A DNA stretch of 64,000 bases from contig CM023448.1 of the NCBI GenBank assembly GCA_013339765.2, positions 189,888,909 through 189,952,908 of the forward strand, written 5' to 3'. The stretch comes from Haemaphysalis longicornis (Eukaryota > Arthropoda > Arachnida > Ixodida > Ixodidae). A model generated the notes under the pieces. The model was given only the letters and a program-made list of their open reading frames with translations, was not told where the DNA came from and searched no databases. Made by a program: the position numbers and the translations under genes. Shown here piece after piece: positions 36,171 to 47,010 of this stretch. Every line of letters starts with the position of its first letter. Position 1 is the first letter of the stretch.

Positions 36171-37526
36171 CACCCATCGTCACCCTACTATAAGTCCACT
36201 GCCGGACGAAGGTCCCTCCCAGTGTCCCCCACTCGCTGCTGTCCTGAGCTGCTCTAGCTCATTCTTCGCCCAAAAATTTATTAATTCGTACCCCCATTGA
36301 GTTAATGATCTCCCCTACTTTCGCGACATTTGTCGTTTCCCGTTTCTCAAGAGCCACTGACCGTTACTTCGGGGTACACCGGTTGTCATTTTGGTTGCAC
36401 TACATGGGCATCCCAAGTCCATTCCTTTTTCTCAGTTTCAATTACGATATCTTCTACTCGAGTTTGTTCCCTGATCCAGGAAGATCGTTTCCTGTCCCTA
36501 AGCATTACTCCTATCATCATTCGTTCCGTGAACCGTTGAGCCGACGTAAGTTTTCTTTCCAATTTTTAGTAAGGCGCCAAGTTTCCGCCCCATCTGTCAT
36601 CGCCGGCAGTACGTATTGGTACTTTTCTTTTCAGCGATAGAGGTAGCCTAAGATTCCTTATCTGGGCGTGCTTATCGAGTAAACTCCAGCCCGTGCCTGT
36701 ATTCTCCGTCGGATATCTTTCTCGTGGTTGGGATCAGTACGAGCAACCTGTCAAGACGTAGTTATATTCATCTATGTGTTCTAACAATTTGCTCCCCGGC
36801 TTGAAAAGGGTGCTCCTACCATGTTTATTTTTCCATTACTTTTTATTTATTCACATTTATCGTTAACCCCATACCAAGCTTTCTGACTGTAGGTCGTGAA
36901 GCATTTCTTGCTGGTTTTCTCCGACTTATTAAACAAGATTATGCCATCCGCAAACCTCAAGTGGCTCAAGTACTCCACATTTATTCGCAATCCTTCCTTC
37001 TCCCAGTCAACTTTCCTTAATACCCCTTCGAGACATGCTCAGAACAATTTTGGTGAGGTGGTGTTCCCCAGTCTTACTCCTTTTCTAAAGAGAACTTTTC
37101 GCTTGATTATCCTGTCCGCACATCTCTTGTAACCTCATCCAAGAGTCTCATGCAAGTCTTCTCATCTCCTGGTCTGTGAATGCTTTTAGTACTGCAGCAA
37201 TGTTTACTGAAATAAAAGCTTTTTCGTTGTCAATAAACACTATATGACTAGGTTTGTTATACCCTCGGATTTTTCTATTACTGGATTGGTGGCATGACTG
37301 TGATCGCTTGTCGAGAAGCCTTTTAAACCCTGCCGGCTCCCTCGGTTGTTACAAATGTAGGCTTTCGCTTATGCGCTTAGCTGTTCCCTTGTTAAACCGC
37401 TTACACAGCCAAACGTAGGCGGATGCACTCTGTGCTTCTTAGGCTTTTTGACATCCCCCTTCTTGTAGATCAAAGTTTCGTTGGCGTTTTTCCAGGCAAT
37501 TGGTACATTTTAAGTTCTTAGGCATT
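36170..37526 (-). mobile_element. RTE-type LINE, 3' portion (minus strand)
   Basis: On minus, starting near 37520, the translation gives NVPIAWKNANETLIYKKGDV then KKPKKHR, an RTE reverse transcriptase start. Further on come HIVFIDNEKAFISVN (motif A region, D present), then LRFADGIILFNKSEKTSKKC near 36950, where the FADD box is changed to FADG. The far end contains an antisense GQETIFLDQGTNSSRRYR-like stretch and the R-T-x-D-R-W-type C-terminal region typical of RTE, ending near 36170. It is broken by many stops. The same LINE resumes beyond 38025, the two parts being separated by a younger insertion. Confidence 0.85.
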
Positions 37527-37542
37527 CTGAAATAACAATTTA
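37527..37542. repeat. Target-site duplication, left copy
   Basis: CTGAAATAACAATTTA, identical to 38010-38025. It flanks the LINE at 37543-38009. Confidence 0.93.
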
Positions 37543-38009
37543 ATGAGGATGGTAGTTGGGTTTTATTGGCGCAAGGCCGACTATGGGCAAAGAGCGCCAA
37601 AGAAGAAGTTACTGAATTGTGATGAGGCCGTAAATACTAAAACATGCGACTAAAAGTAAAAGTGATGCAAAACAAAAGACAATGGAGATGGCTGGTGTAT
37701 AGGGCCAGGACGATTACACGTGATATGACAAGAGCTGCAGAAAGTTCACCTCAGCTAAAAACTTAAAAACACGCTTACTAGAAAACATTGGTTTGTCGGC
37801 TAAAAAATATGATGGGTGCAAAGGAATGTGTCGTCTGTATAATTCAGGGAAATGTTTGTGTCGTGTTGTGTCAAGTGCTCTGCATGTGATTAGTATGTGG
37901 ACTACGGATAGGCCCTTTCCACGCCTGCTACACATGGGTCCCAAAGTTCCAGTGAGCAGGTGGGAGTGCGTCCCGTGTGTGTGACCTATCCGCAGCCTAG
38001 CCAGAGCGA
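37543..38009 (-). mobile_element. Short 5'-truncated LINE with 16-bp target duplication
   Basis: A 467-bp retroelement lies between exact 16-bp duplications inside an RTE element. On minus its 5' end is already in the coding frame: ALARLRIGHTHGTHSHLLTG then TLGPMCSRRGKGLSVVHILI, the cysteine/histidine tail after RNase H in a tick-type LINE. It runs open to a stop at 37714 with C-terminus AEVNFLQLLSYHV. The 3' UTR ends with AATAAAACCCAACTACCATC. The open frame and the exact duplication make it one of the youngest insertions in the window. Confidence 0.93.
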
Positions 38010-38025
38010 CTGAAATAACAATTTA
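38010..38025. repeat. Target-site duplication, right copy
   Basis: CTGAAATAACAATTTA, identical to 37527-37542. Confidence 0.93.
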
Positions 38026-38090
38026 GAGCCCTTCAACTTCTGTGAAGATAGATGACCAGCGAAGCTGTATTGGTGAATTACTATATTGAG
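38026..38090 (-). mobile_element. RTE-type LINE, part upstream of the inserted LINE
   Basis: Read on minus, this piece runs into the 16-bp duplication and then on into the 36170-37526 RTE body, where the frame I-V-I-S-E-C-L-R precedes NVPIAWKNAN. The RTE 5' boundary is not clear. Confidence 0.5.
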
Positions 38091-38520
38091 TTATGTATGT
38101 TGGTGTATATTGATCGAATAGACACATGGACATAACTTCTTTAGAATTAACTCTAAATTACTTCTCATATATTTTTTTAACAAAACAAAAGTTACAGCCA
38201 TTTTCTGTAACCGCATTCCCTCGGTAGACGGTCATGTATTGACAGCAGACGGGAATGCGGTAACGTTTACGACTTCACAGTGAACTACCGTAACTAATTA
38301 TGACAGGTAAACGGAACTCGACGTAACGATAGAACAGTGATGTTAGGTACTGGAGAGAAAAATTCCCATTTCAAGGTTCAGATATTCCCTATTTTTAGCC
38401 CTTTCTCCCGCAGATTTCTCAAGAATTCCCTGCAGGTTTCCCTGAATTCTGTTTTTGCAGCTGATTGATTTTTACGTAGATTCCTGTTCGGTTTTGGGCA
38501 GAGTTACTGTTGTGGGCGTT
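38091..38520. other. Unrecognised AT-rich sequence
   Basis: No gene or element recognised. Confidence 0.35.
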
Positions 38521-38524
38521 ATCC

Positions 38525-39015
38525 AACGCCACCTCGGGCTCCTTCTTTTCTTGAAGTCCTCGGTAGCACCGAATGGGCCCGATACTCAACTAACTCAACT
38601 CCCTGAAGTCTTACGCTCTTCGAACCTCGCTAAGTCCTATGATATCCCAGTCATGCAATGCCCGAGAGCTCCTCTAAAAGCACTGCTAAGGTTCCCTAGC
38701 TGGACAGAGTTGGCGCGCTTAACGTTGCCAAGTTCAACTTCCCAAGTTCAACTTCCCGTTGCCAAGTTCAAGAGGTGGCCTGTCCGAACACAGATTCTTA
38801 GCACCCTCTGCTGTACCGCTGGCCTGCCCGCCGCCATGTTCATGTACTCTCGATCCATGCATCAAGAGTCCAACCCCGTGCTCCCTCTTTCCTTGGGGTC
38901 CTCGGTAGCACAGAACATGCCCGCTACTCAACGGCATGAAACCTTCTTTTGTTATAACCACGCGTAATGTTTTGATATCCTAGTTAATATCTGAGAGCTC
39001 CTCTAGTAGACCACC
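38525..39015 (+). repeat. Imperfect direct repeat, two units about 330 bp apart
   Basis: GTCCTCGGTAGCAC followed by TACTCAAC, then TGATATCC-AGT and GAGAGCTCCTCTA, occurs at about 38550-38680 and again at about 38897-39008. Between the units the word CAAGTTCAACTTCCC is locally duplicated. A 170-codon frame crosses the region without a recognised domain. Confidence 0.6.
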
Positions 39016-39504
39016 TATTCGCCGCGAGATCGACATATAGGTGGCGACAGCGTCGCGCTGCTAGTGTGGATGCTCCGCTGAGCGGTAGCGGGAAAATGCC
39101 CGCTGTGGGCGCGCATCGTGCCTCTCTCGCGCCGTATGTGGCAATGAAAGGCGCAGACAAGAGTGGTATGCTGTAGTTCGGTTCCTCAACGTTCACTGTA
39201 TTGCATGGAAGCGGCAATAAGCTTTCATTACTACGTCGGAAAAGCGGAGACCCATCGGGGATCTCAGAATGGCCGAAATAATAAAAATGAACCTGTACGT
39301 CGTGGCTCGTAGCAAGCTCGATCTTTCCCGAGTATTGCTTCAATAAAAACAGAAATAAAGACAAATCAGGAAGCGTCTATCTCTGGAATTCAGTTTACGA
39401 CAGCAGTTTCAATAGCTTTCATTCCATTTTATTCCATTCCTTCTATCATTCCATTTGTGGGATGCTCTAAACATTTTTCATAAGAGCTTACGATATTTTT
39501 TTTT
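39016..39504. other. Unrecognised sequence
   Basis: A 126-codon minus frame (38984-39364) is open but shows no known motif or signal peptide. It is left unassigned. Confidence 0.3.
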
Positions 39505-39520
39505 GGGGGGGGGGGGGGGG
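39505..39520. repeat. Poly-G tract (16 G) after poly-T
   Basis: TTTTTTTTT followed by sixteen G. Confidence 0.95.
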
Positions 39521-42022
39521 TCAGTTCGAAAGGTGACATATAATTTTTGAATTTTAACCAGCGCAGAGGTTATAAATTTAAATGTTCAAACGGCTGAATT
39601 ACGCGCAGGTTTAGTTAGGTGAAATTTTAGCGACTTTGAAAGGTTTGGTGAATAACGATGTCGGGTCACTTATTTAAGGCTTTCATCGTTAGTGAAATTG
39701 CGAAATAAATTGCTAACTCGCGCAGTGCAATCAACATCTCATGTTTAGCCAGATTTTTGCAAAGTGACAAGACGGGTTACAGTGTGTAAACCAAGCTTCT
39801 TGGACCCCCAAGTGAGCACAAATTTTCTTTTACATCTGCACTGTTTCAATTTGCGTTCCTTTTAAAATCTAACAGGTGCCTAGAACAGGGAGATGTGCTT
39901 GCAATCTTGCGTAATGTCGCTTACAAAGACAGTTAAACAACAGTCAATCACAAAACCATAAAGATGTCAAATGAAGTTGACGTGTTACAGATGCGGTAAA
40001 ACGTTCATCTAATGCTGCGGGTTCCCGGTAACTGCGCTATGTTGTCAACTGAACGTCGGTTTTGATTAGCACCTAATTTTTGAGGAGTGGTAGAAAAAGG
40101 CTCGAATAAACGTTTTGTGTGCTTTTCTTTCGGTTCCTGCCAACGTTCCAAACTCAGCGAGAAGAAAATGCATGCAACGCGAAAAGCCATACGTTGGCGA
40201 TCGGTATCACTTGCAATTGGAAGTAGTACCCCAGGCGTCGTGTTCCGTAGCGATAAAAAAACAGTACTTCAACAAAAAATGTCAGCATTTTGAAGACTGA
40301 TTAGTCTTCTTTTGGCCCGAGATTTTCCAGTAATTGAGGCCATCTTTTCTCAAAATGGTATTTAAAGCCAGCATTGCGGAGAAAAAAAATCCAGCGAGTC
40401 AGTCGTGGCATACACCCTGCACACATGGGGGTAAAAACATGCATTAAATTACGCTATTTTTACTTCTTTAAACCTAGGCCCACCTTAAGGGATTAAGGCC
40501 TTTTCCTATTAAGCCTTTAGTTATGCTGAGCGAAACGCGTTTTTGGACTAGGTGATTCATGTCGTGATTTGAAAATGGGGTATATAAAAATGACACAGGA
40601 AATGTCACCGGACAGACGCAAACTCACAACTGCTTTATTTTACTGAGAAATCCCCTTGAAATACTCTTGCCCATCCAAAGAAATATACTATAAATAATAC
40701 ATAAAAATTAGCAAGAATGTCGCAACAGTATAAGCCGCGGCTGTCTAAGATGGTATTTATTTTTGACAAAGTACGGGTTGAATTCCGTGATATAGGCTCT
40801 TCAATGTGTAAAACACGTCCCCCTTATTGTATGAACAATAGTGCCCTGGTTGTGTGCAGTAGTAATTGTTGTTGTTGTTTCTTCTTTCTTGAAGGACACA
40901 GCTCAGTTTTTCGAGGGTGTGGCAAACGCACGGGTATACGTACGGGTCATGTCGTCTCTTATCCGTTTCATGTAGTAACTTCTTTCTTGCATGCCTCCAC
41001 CATGCCTCCTTCAGAACCCACCCTTTGACGTTCCCGAAACGGCAGACGACTGCACTCATAAATAAGAAAGTGCGAACTATCGAAGTAATGTTTATTAACA
41101 CGTTTCACGCTGAAGCCGGTGACCACGGCGAACATGTTTTCAGAACTAAATGGCGGAGATATCCCGCTACGACTGCCGATTGTTGAATCGCTACTATAAA
41201 TCCCCAAGCAGAGGTAACTATGCCATTGCTTACTGCCGAACAATTGCATATATTCGTTATATCGTGTGCAGCATGCGCTTTGCGGCGCGCGCAACGTGAA
41301 CAAGCAGACGACACGGGAGCGGGATCCACGCTAGGAGCGGTTCGTCCCTCCGCCGCCAGGGGCCGACTGTGTCCGATCTCGGGGCGAATAGGCTTCCCCG
41401 GCTAGACAACGCTCGCTTCGCTGCGCAAAAAAAAAAAAGGGGGGGGGGGTGGAGGGGGGGGCAGCTATGTTCAGCAAGAGCCTCAGAAGGCGCAGAAAAA
41501 AATCCCGGGCCATCTCCAATAATGTGAAACCTGGGAAGAGGCGAAGCCTGCAGTGTATAAGTGTATTCAAATATTCTAAGTCTCTCTTTTGCCACACGGC
41601 GCGCGCTGATTGGGCGCCGGAGAAGAGCTTGGTGACAGGAGCGATCGCTTGCTTGCTGAAGCGGTGGTGCCCTCTCTTGCGTTGAACCGAATTTAAGCAA
41701 TTAAAGGAGAGACAGACTGGCCGTAAATTGTCTTCATGTCACACGCTGCGGCATGCTGAGAAGTATGCTTTACAGAAGAAAACCTGGTGTTCGAAATCAA
41801 TTTCGAGACGGAATTTAACAAATTTCTGTTAGTAATGCAATTAAATCCTGATTATTCTTGTATTTCAAATTAGCTTAAGCCATGTTAGTTTATCTTGAAC
41901 AGGCTTTATTCAATATACATTTGTTTTTTTACCATCATTTGGCAACTTGATTTAGGATACGACATGAGACAACAACGACAGTAGGCGCCGACAGCCCGAC
42001 CCACTAAAGTGCTTCGCTACTA
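39521..42022. other. Unrecognised sequence
   Basis: AT-rich with a GC-rich block at 41260-41700 that is open on both strands (147 codons minus) and contains an A12-G11 run near 41427-41449. No domain recognised. Confidence 0.3.
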
Positions 42023-42034
42023 CCCCCCCCCCCC
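42023..42034. repeat. Poly-C tract
   Basis: Twelve consecutive C. Confidence 0.95.
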
Positions 42035-43239
42035 TCAATAGGGAGAATGGACGAAGCCGAGAGCGGGCGCCGCGTGAAGTTTTATGGGCCTGATTTCACC
42101 CGGTGGACGTAGCCCCCTGTCTCCCTCGCAAGAAGGGGATTGCGGCGGCGGGGAGCTGGGGGGCGGCAGTTGGTTTGCTGAAAGCATGCAAAACAGAACG
42201 CTGTAATCTTCTGTGGCTCTATATGAAGAACTGTCGTGTTTTTCCTGCGCACACGATCGTGTAGTGCCAGTTGATCGACGACAGCGACTGAAAGTATCGA
42301 CAACGACACCTCCCTACTACACGCTAACTGCATGACGCGTGAAATTCTACCCCTCGAGCGAGCGCCCAGTTGGGGAGAGAGAGTTTTATAATGCAGTCTC
42401 GATACGCCGCTGCTTCCGCAGGGCATTGGCTGCTCGCCGAGATGCTAGTGATTAGAAGTAAACAAAGCGATGAGAAGGAAACCTCGAATCACACACTTAA
42501 ACAAGAATATGCGTTTTCTGCCGCTGTAAGCATTGACGAAAGAAATAAGATATTCATGTACGCATAAAAAATTCGCGGATCCCACGCCTAGCTGAAAATC
42601 GACGTAACGCGAATCTTTCATCGTGGCGTACCTGGGTTGAAAGGGACTGACGTGCGGCATTTATTTTTGGTTAGTGGGCTTGACACAGTTACTGATTTTT
42701 CGGTGAGCAGTTGCGAGTCGGTCGACAAATACGAGACGTAAGGAGAGGCGTTCAGCGTTTCGATCACCCAGGCGGAGAGGCCACCCGCTCCGAGCATTCA
42801 GAACAGCATACACGCAGGAACTCGGGCTTCTGCAGGCGCTGGCCTCACAGGAGTGATCTAGCGTAACTTCGCCGCGGCTTCATGTTGTCTAGCAAAGTTG
42901 TTTACAACTGCACGATGAAATATCACATTGCGACTTGTGAATAAAACTCGCGGCAGTAGCACAGTCAATGTACTGGACAAAACAGTACTCCTTTCTTTTT
43001 CTAGAAATTCTATATTACACTGAGAGCTGCAGGGCATTCACAAAACAAAATGTTGGCTATGCCTCAAAGCTCATTCTGTGTACAATTCTCTACGGACGCC
43101 AGACACCGTTTAGTCATTGCGGAGTATCGGTGTGCAGTTTCACTGAAAAAGGCTACAACTTTTCTTTCGTAAATTCTTCATTATAACGCAGGGCCATTCA
43201 AATATCAAACTACAATTTGCTCATGCAGCGCTTACCAAT
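42035..43239. other. Unrecognised sequence
   Basis: Moderately GC-rich from 42060 to 42400, then AT-rich. Frames up to 114 codons on minus show no motif. It may be part of an unidentified element. Confidence 0.3.
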
Positions 43240-43420
43240 TTTGGGGTGCCCCAACCAATACGTAAAGGGGAGAATCCCGGGATTTAGGCCCATTTACATG
43301 CTTTTACGCATCCCTGAATATCTGTGAAACTTGTGGTTATATTGGCCCACCCGGTTATTTACAACCGAAATTTCAAGCCTCTTGTACTAGCAGTTTGGGT
43401 TGGCACTGATATCATCTGTT
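43240..43420 (+). repeat. Dispersed repeat of unknown class, copy A
   Basis: The end of this block (CCGAAATTTCAAG-CCTC, CAGTTTGGGTTGGCA, TGATATCATCTGTT) matches 44016-44080 (CCGAAATTTCAAGACCC, CAGTTTCGGCTGGTC, TGATGAATCAGTC). Two diverged copies of one element therefore lie about 0.65 kb apart in the same orientation. Confidence 0.55.
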
Positions 43421-43424
43421 AGGC

Positions 43425-43625
43425 CTTTTCGCTGTATGGTTCGATTCGCGGCCGCGGTGGTCGCTTTTCTGATAGAGGCTAAAAGCGAGAACGCCCGTGT
43501 ACTCGAGATTTCGGCGCAGGTTTAAGACCCGCAGGTGGTCAAAATTAATACTAAGCCCTCCACTACGACGCGCCTCATCGCCTGTGTAGCGTCGGCGCGT
43601 CAAACCCCATAATCAATCATTATAA
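43425..43625 (+). mobile_element. SINE-like fragment (tRNA-derived type), degenerate
   Basis: GGTTCGATTCGCGGCCGCGG at 43439 fits a Pol III B box followed by the body common in tick SINEs. Later words AACGCCCGTGTACT, CGCAGGTTTAAGACCCGCAG and TGGTCAAAATTAATACTAAG, then CCCTCCACTACGACG and TCAAACCCCATAA follow in the expected order. An A box is not recognisable upstream. The assignment rests on recall of Ruka-like tick SINEs. Confidence 0.65.
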
Positions 43626-43699
43626 ATGCAATTTTTTTCACAAAAATTCCTCTCATCTTCCAGCATCGTCTGAGGGCAAAACCCTTAAACTTGTTTCTG

Positions 43700-44100
43700 C
43701 ATATTTTTAAGAACAACCTTTGTCCGGGAAAGCCAATTCTATACATCGAACAGCCGGAGAATTATTGAGGTATTCGTAAATATACCCAATTTACTGCCAA
43801 GTCGAATATTCGTCCTATAGGGGTTGATTAGGTCGAAACCGTGTAAATACGTCTAAGACATTTGTACGGTTTAGATATATCAGCAAAAACCAGATCGATA
43901 TTCTAACAGGTGAATGACATAATCAGGAATTTGTGAATACACAATTTCCACCTTCTCCCGCACGGGTGGAATTTCCAAAAATCCAACCTTAGTGAGCCCC
44001 TCCACTATGATAGAAATCTACTCCCGAAATTTCAAGACCCTAGGTCCACCAGTTTCGGCTGGTCGTTGATGAATCAGTCAGTCAGTCAGACAGTCATTCG
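43700..44100 (+). repeat. Dispersed repeat of unknown class, copy B, with (CAGT)n end
   Basis: The copy ends TTTCGGCTGGTCGTTGATGA followed by about six CAGT units (44072-44096). The tetranucleotide run marks the probable 3' end and suggests a retroelement. Confidence 0.5.
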
Positions 44101-44597
44101 GGTACTTTACTTTGTAGATGTAGGCATTGGTTGCTTGGCTGGTATGCAGCCAATGTACGACATCCTATTTCCGACGCAGCGGTGTTGGCACCGTACGCCA
44201 GCTTACATTTTCCGCCTCTACGGCAGCTTGCCAGAGCTACGCAGAGCTGCTGCTGCCACCTATGGACGTCCGTGGGAATACTAGTTTCGACTTCCTTTCT
44301 ATGACACTCGCTACAAGGCGCTCGACGATGGCGTCAGGTTTCCGTCAGGCGCATACGTTCAGTTTTACTAAATGCAAGCTGCGTAGCCACATACGGCGCG
44401 TCAGATTTATCTGCAACCCCACTGGTTAAACGACTGAAGGTAATATAGCAAAGTTCGGATAATATTTTGTTAAATTATACAGTAGCTACGTCGAAGAATA
44501 CAGTAACGTAAACGAAAGCAACCTGCTATGTAATGGGAAGCCCGTCGGCTCTTGGATTAACAAAACTGATGGGGCTTGTAGCGAGGACCCTTCGCTC
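44101..44597. other. Unrecognised sequence
   Basis: Frames of 72-100 codons without motifs. Confidence 0.3.
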
Positions 44598-44633
44598 AGC
44601 CACGGCCGCTCGATGGATCGAGCGGCCGTGGCT
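44598..44633. repeat. Perfect 17-bp GC-rich palindrome
   Basis: AGCCACGGCCGCTCGAT (44598-44614) and its exact inverse (44617-44633) are separated by GG only. On a single strand it would form a very stable hairpin. Confidence 0.93.
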
Positions 44634-46337
44634 CTACTCAACACACGTGCAATTCGCTGCACGTTCCGGAGTCGTAGCGAAGCGCACGTGCGCGAACGGT
44701 GGCGCCTGTCTGGCGGCCGCGAAATGCGGCTCGGTTCAGAACCATGCCTGCGCCGCCGGCCGGCCTGGCCGCGCGGTGCCCAAAGGAATGATTGCCATGG
44801 TTCGGGCCGTCGCTGCCGCCTACATTACAGGTGGGGTCTAGATCCTAGCTGCGGACGTCGCACCTCCGTGTAGCTTTCTGCACCAAACCTCCGCAACACT
44901 TTCGTATATGACGAGTGACGCTTTCGGATAATCAGTGCGTGACAGAACAGCATTAACGAGTCATTCTGAAGATTGGTGCGTTTGCGACGCGTTCCAAGAA
45001 TGTTTTGTTATGATGCATTATGTTAAAACACATACCAAGGAAAGCTCATTCATTGTTGTTTTCGAGGTCCGCTTAAGCTGAGCGCGTTTGGTATCTCTGC
45101 GTCGCCCGGATACAGTGGCTTGCGAAAGATTTCATGTCGAGGGGGGAAAGGAAAGGTGAAGCATGAAAGATTTAAAAGTAAAATAGCAGCAACGAAACAA
45201 AAATATAAAGAGCAAAAACCAAAAATTATTCAAATAAAATTATCGCGATGATGTCGTGCTCTACGTAGGTGACCATTGCTTTGTTACATTTTTCCCCAGT
45301 AAAATCGCGAAACGGCTCATCGCCATTGTGAGAGTAACATAGCAGCCACATATTGTTAGTGCGTATAGCTTGCGACAGTGGCACTGAAGTAATTATCGGT
45401 ACTTATTATTTCATGATAGTTAAAGTTAGTACATGTACACCCGCTGAATTCGCCGGCGTCGGGAGGCCGCAACAAAAGAATACATTCACTGAGTCCATTC
45501 GCTTAGGGCCAACAGATATCGAGTTTTTTCGAGACGTGTGAGCGGCCCATCTCACGCCGAAGGCATGATGCTACATGCATGTGAGCACGGCAAGCATATC
45601 AGTTTTGCCGCGTCTTCAAGGCATAATATAGTTAATCAAGGTAAAACTTTATTGCATTTACAAGCAACGAATTTCGTTCGTCTTGAACAGATCTCCCCAT
45701 ACGACCAAACTTGTCGTGGTCGATTTGGCGGCAGGCGGCTATCGCGGATACTTCTTCGAAACATTTATTTTGCGTAGCTAAGCAGGTCAGGCATTTATTG
45801 TATTTTTAATACAGTGCTCTATCTCATCAAAACATGACAATATTTCCCAGCAAGGAAGGTTCCATCTGACCCCAAGATGCTTAATAAACAGCATCATTTC
45901 ATGGCACGAATCAGCGCGGACTGCCAATGTAGACGATATGACTGCGCTTTGAAGAACAGCAGAAGTTCGAGAATGGAAACTGTTGCTATGAGTAAGAGCA
46001 GACCATGTCGCTGCTTGGGCTGCTAGCCTCTTCGGCGCATTGCGCGCATCCACAATACCTGCCGAATTTACCTTTTGGGGACGCGGAAAGCCTGTGCAAT
46101 TCGCTGCACGTTCCGGAGTCGTAGGGCTGCACGTGGGCTCAACCAATTCGCAGTAAGAATTTTTTGGACGTCCTGTGAAAGAGGTTCATCGAACACCCAA
46201 ATGTTACAGGTGCTACCTGCGTTGTATACATGCTTTGGCTTATGGAGATTTTTTTTTTTATTTTTCTGCCAAAATGTAATTGATTTGCCAACTAGTATAA
46301 CGCCTTAAAACGAAACTCTTATACATCCGTGTTCGAG
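44634..46337. other. Unrecognised region bounded by a 31-bp direct repeat
   Basis: GTGCAATTCGCTGCACGTTC followed by CGGAGTCGTAG occurs exactly at 44647-44677 and 46094-46124. Between them lie AT-rich sequence and a 119-codon minus frame (45787-46146) with no recognised motif. It could be one diverged element, but no ends were found. Confidence 0.5.
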
Positions 46338-46928
46338 TACCCCCGCCACACGGCAAATTTAATGTCATTCCCATCGAATGTCATTGGTTCGAAATGACAC
46401 TTGTTTGCTGCCACACGAGAAAATGTAATGATATTTGATCAAAATGACATTAGGGATCTAATGAGTTTGCGGAACTCAATCGGCTGCGTTCTGCCAGAAA
46501 ATGTATTATCTCGACATCAGAGACTCGGCGGGAATGCTCACCCAAAGCAGCTTACTAAACCGTCAGTAGCATTGTAATATATTTACATTCGTATATTTTA
46601 GTCTTGATTTGTTTATATGAAACAAGCCGACAAGAAATGTAAAAAAGAAAACTGACTCTCGCTACCAGGCCAGCCCCAGGCCGTGTGGTGGGCGCCAGCG
46701 GCCATGTTTGTGTATATACTCCATGCTGGTGCGACGGCAGTGTTAAATCGTGTTCAATAAGTTGCTGCAACTGTGCTTAAAGTGCATTAAAAAGTGCAGT
46801 GAAGGTGTTTAAGGTCTTCTCGCTCAGTTTTCGCTAATATTGAAGCGCTCACTAAAATATTTCTCTACGCAAGTTTTTACCCTTCGCAACTGCCATGACA
46901 TTAATTTTGGCCGTGTAGCAGCGCCTAA

Positions 46929-47002
46929 CAAAAATGGCATTAAGCCTTTCAAGACTTAATGCCATTTTTGTGACGTCATTTTGGGACGTCATTGTGACGT
47001 CA
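46929..47002. repeat. 16-bp perfect hairpin followed by three GACGTCA motifs
   Basis: CAAAAATGGCATTAAG (46929-46944) pairs exactly with 46955-46970 across a 10-nt loop. It is followed by TGACGTCA (46971), GGACGTCA (46984) and TGACGTCA (46995), the CRE/ATF-type palindrome. It lies just outside the inner transposon's left end. Confidence 0.85.
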
Positions 47003-47010
47003 TTTTGTTA

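Noticed and set aside
38984..39364. 126-codon minus-strand gene
   Set aside because: No signal peptide or known domain, and it borders a direct-repeat region.
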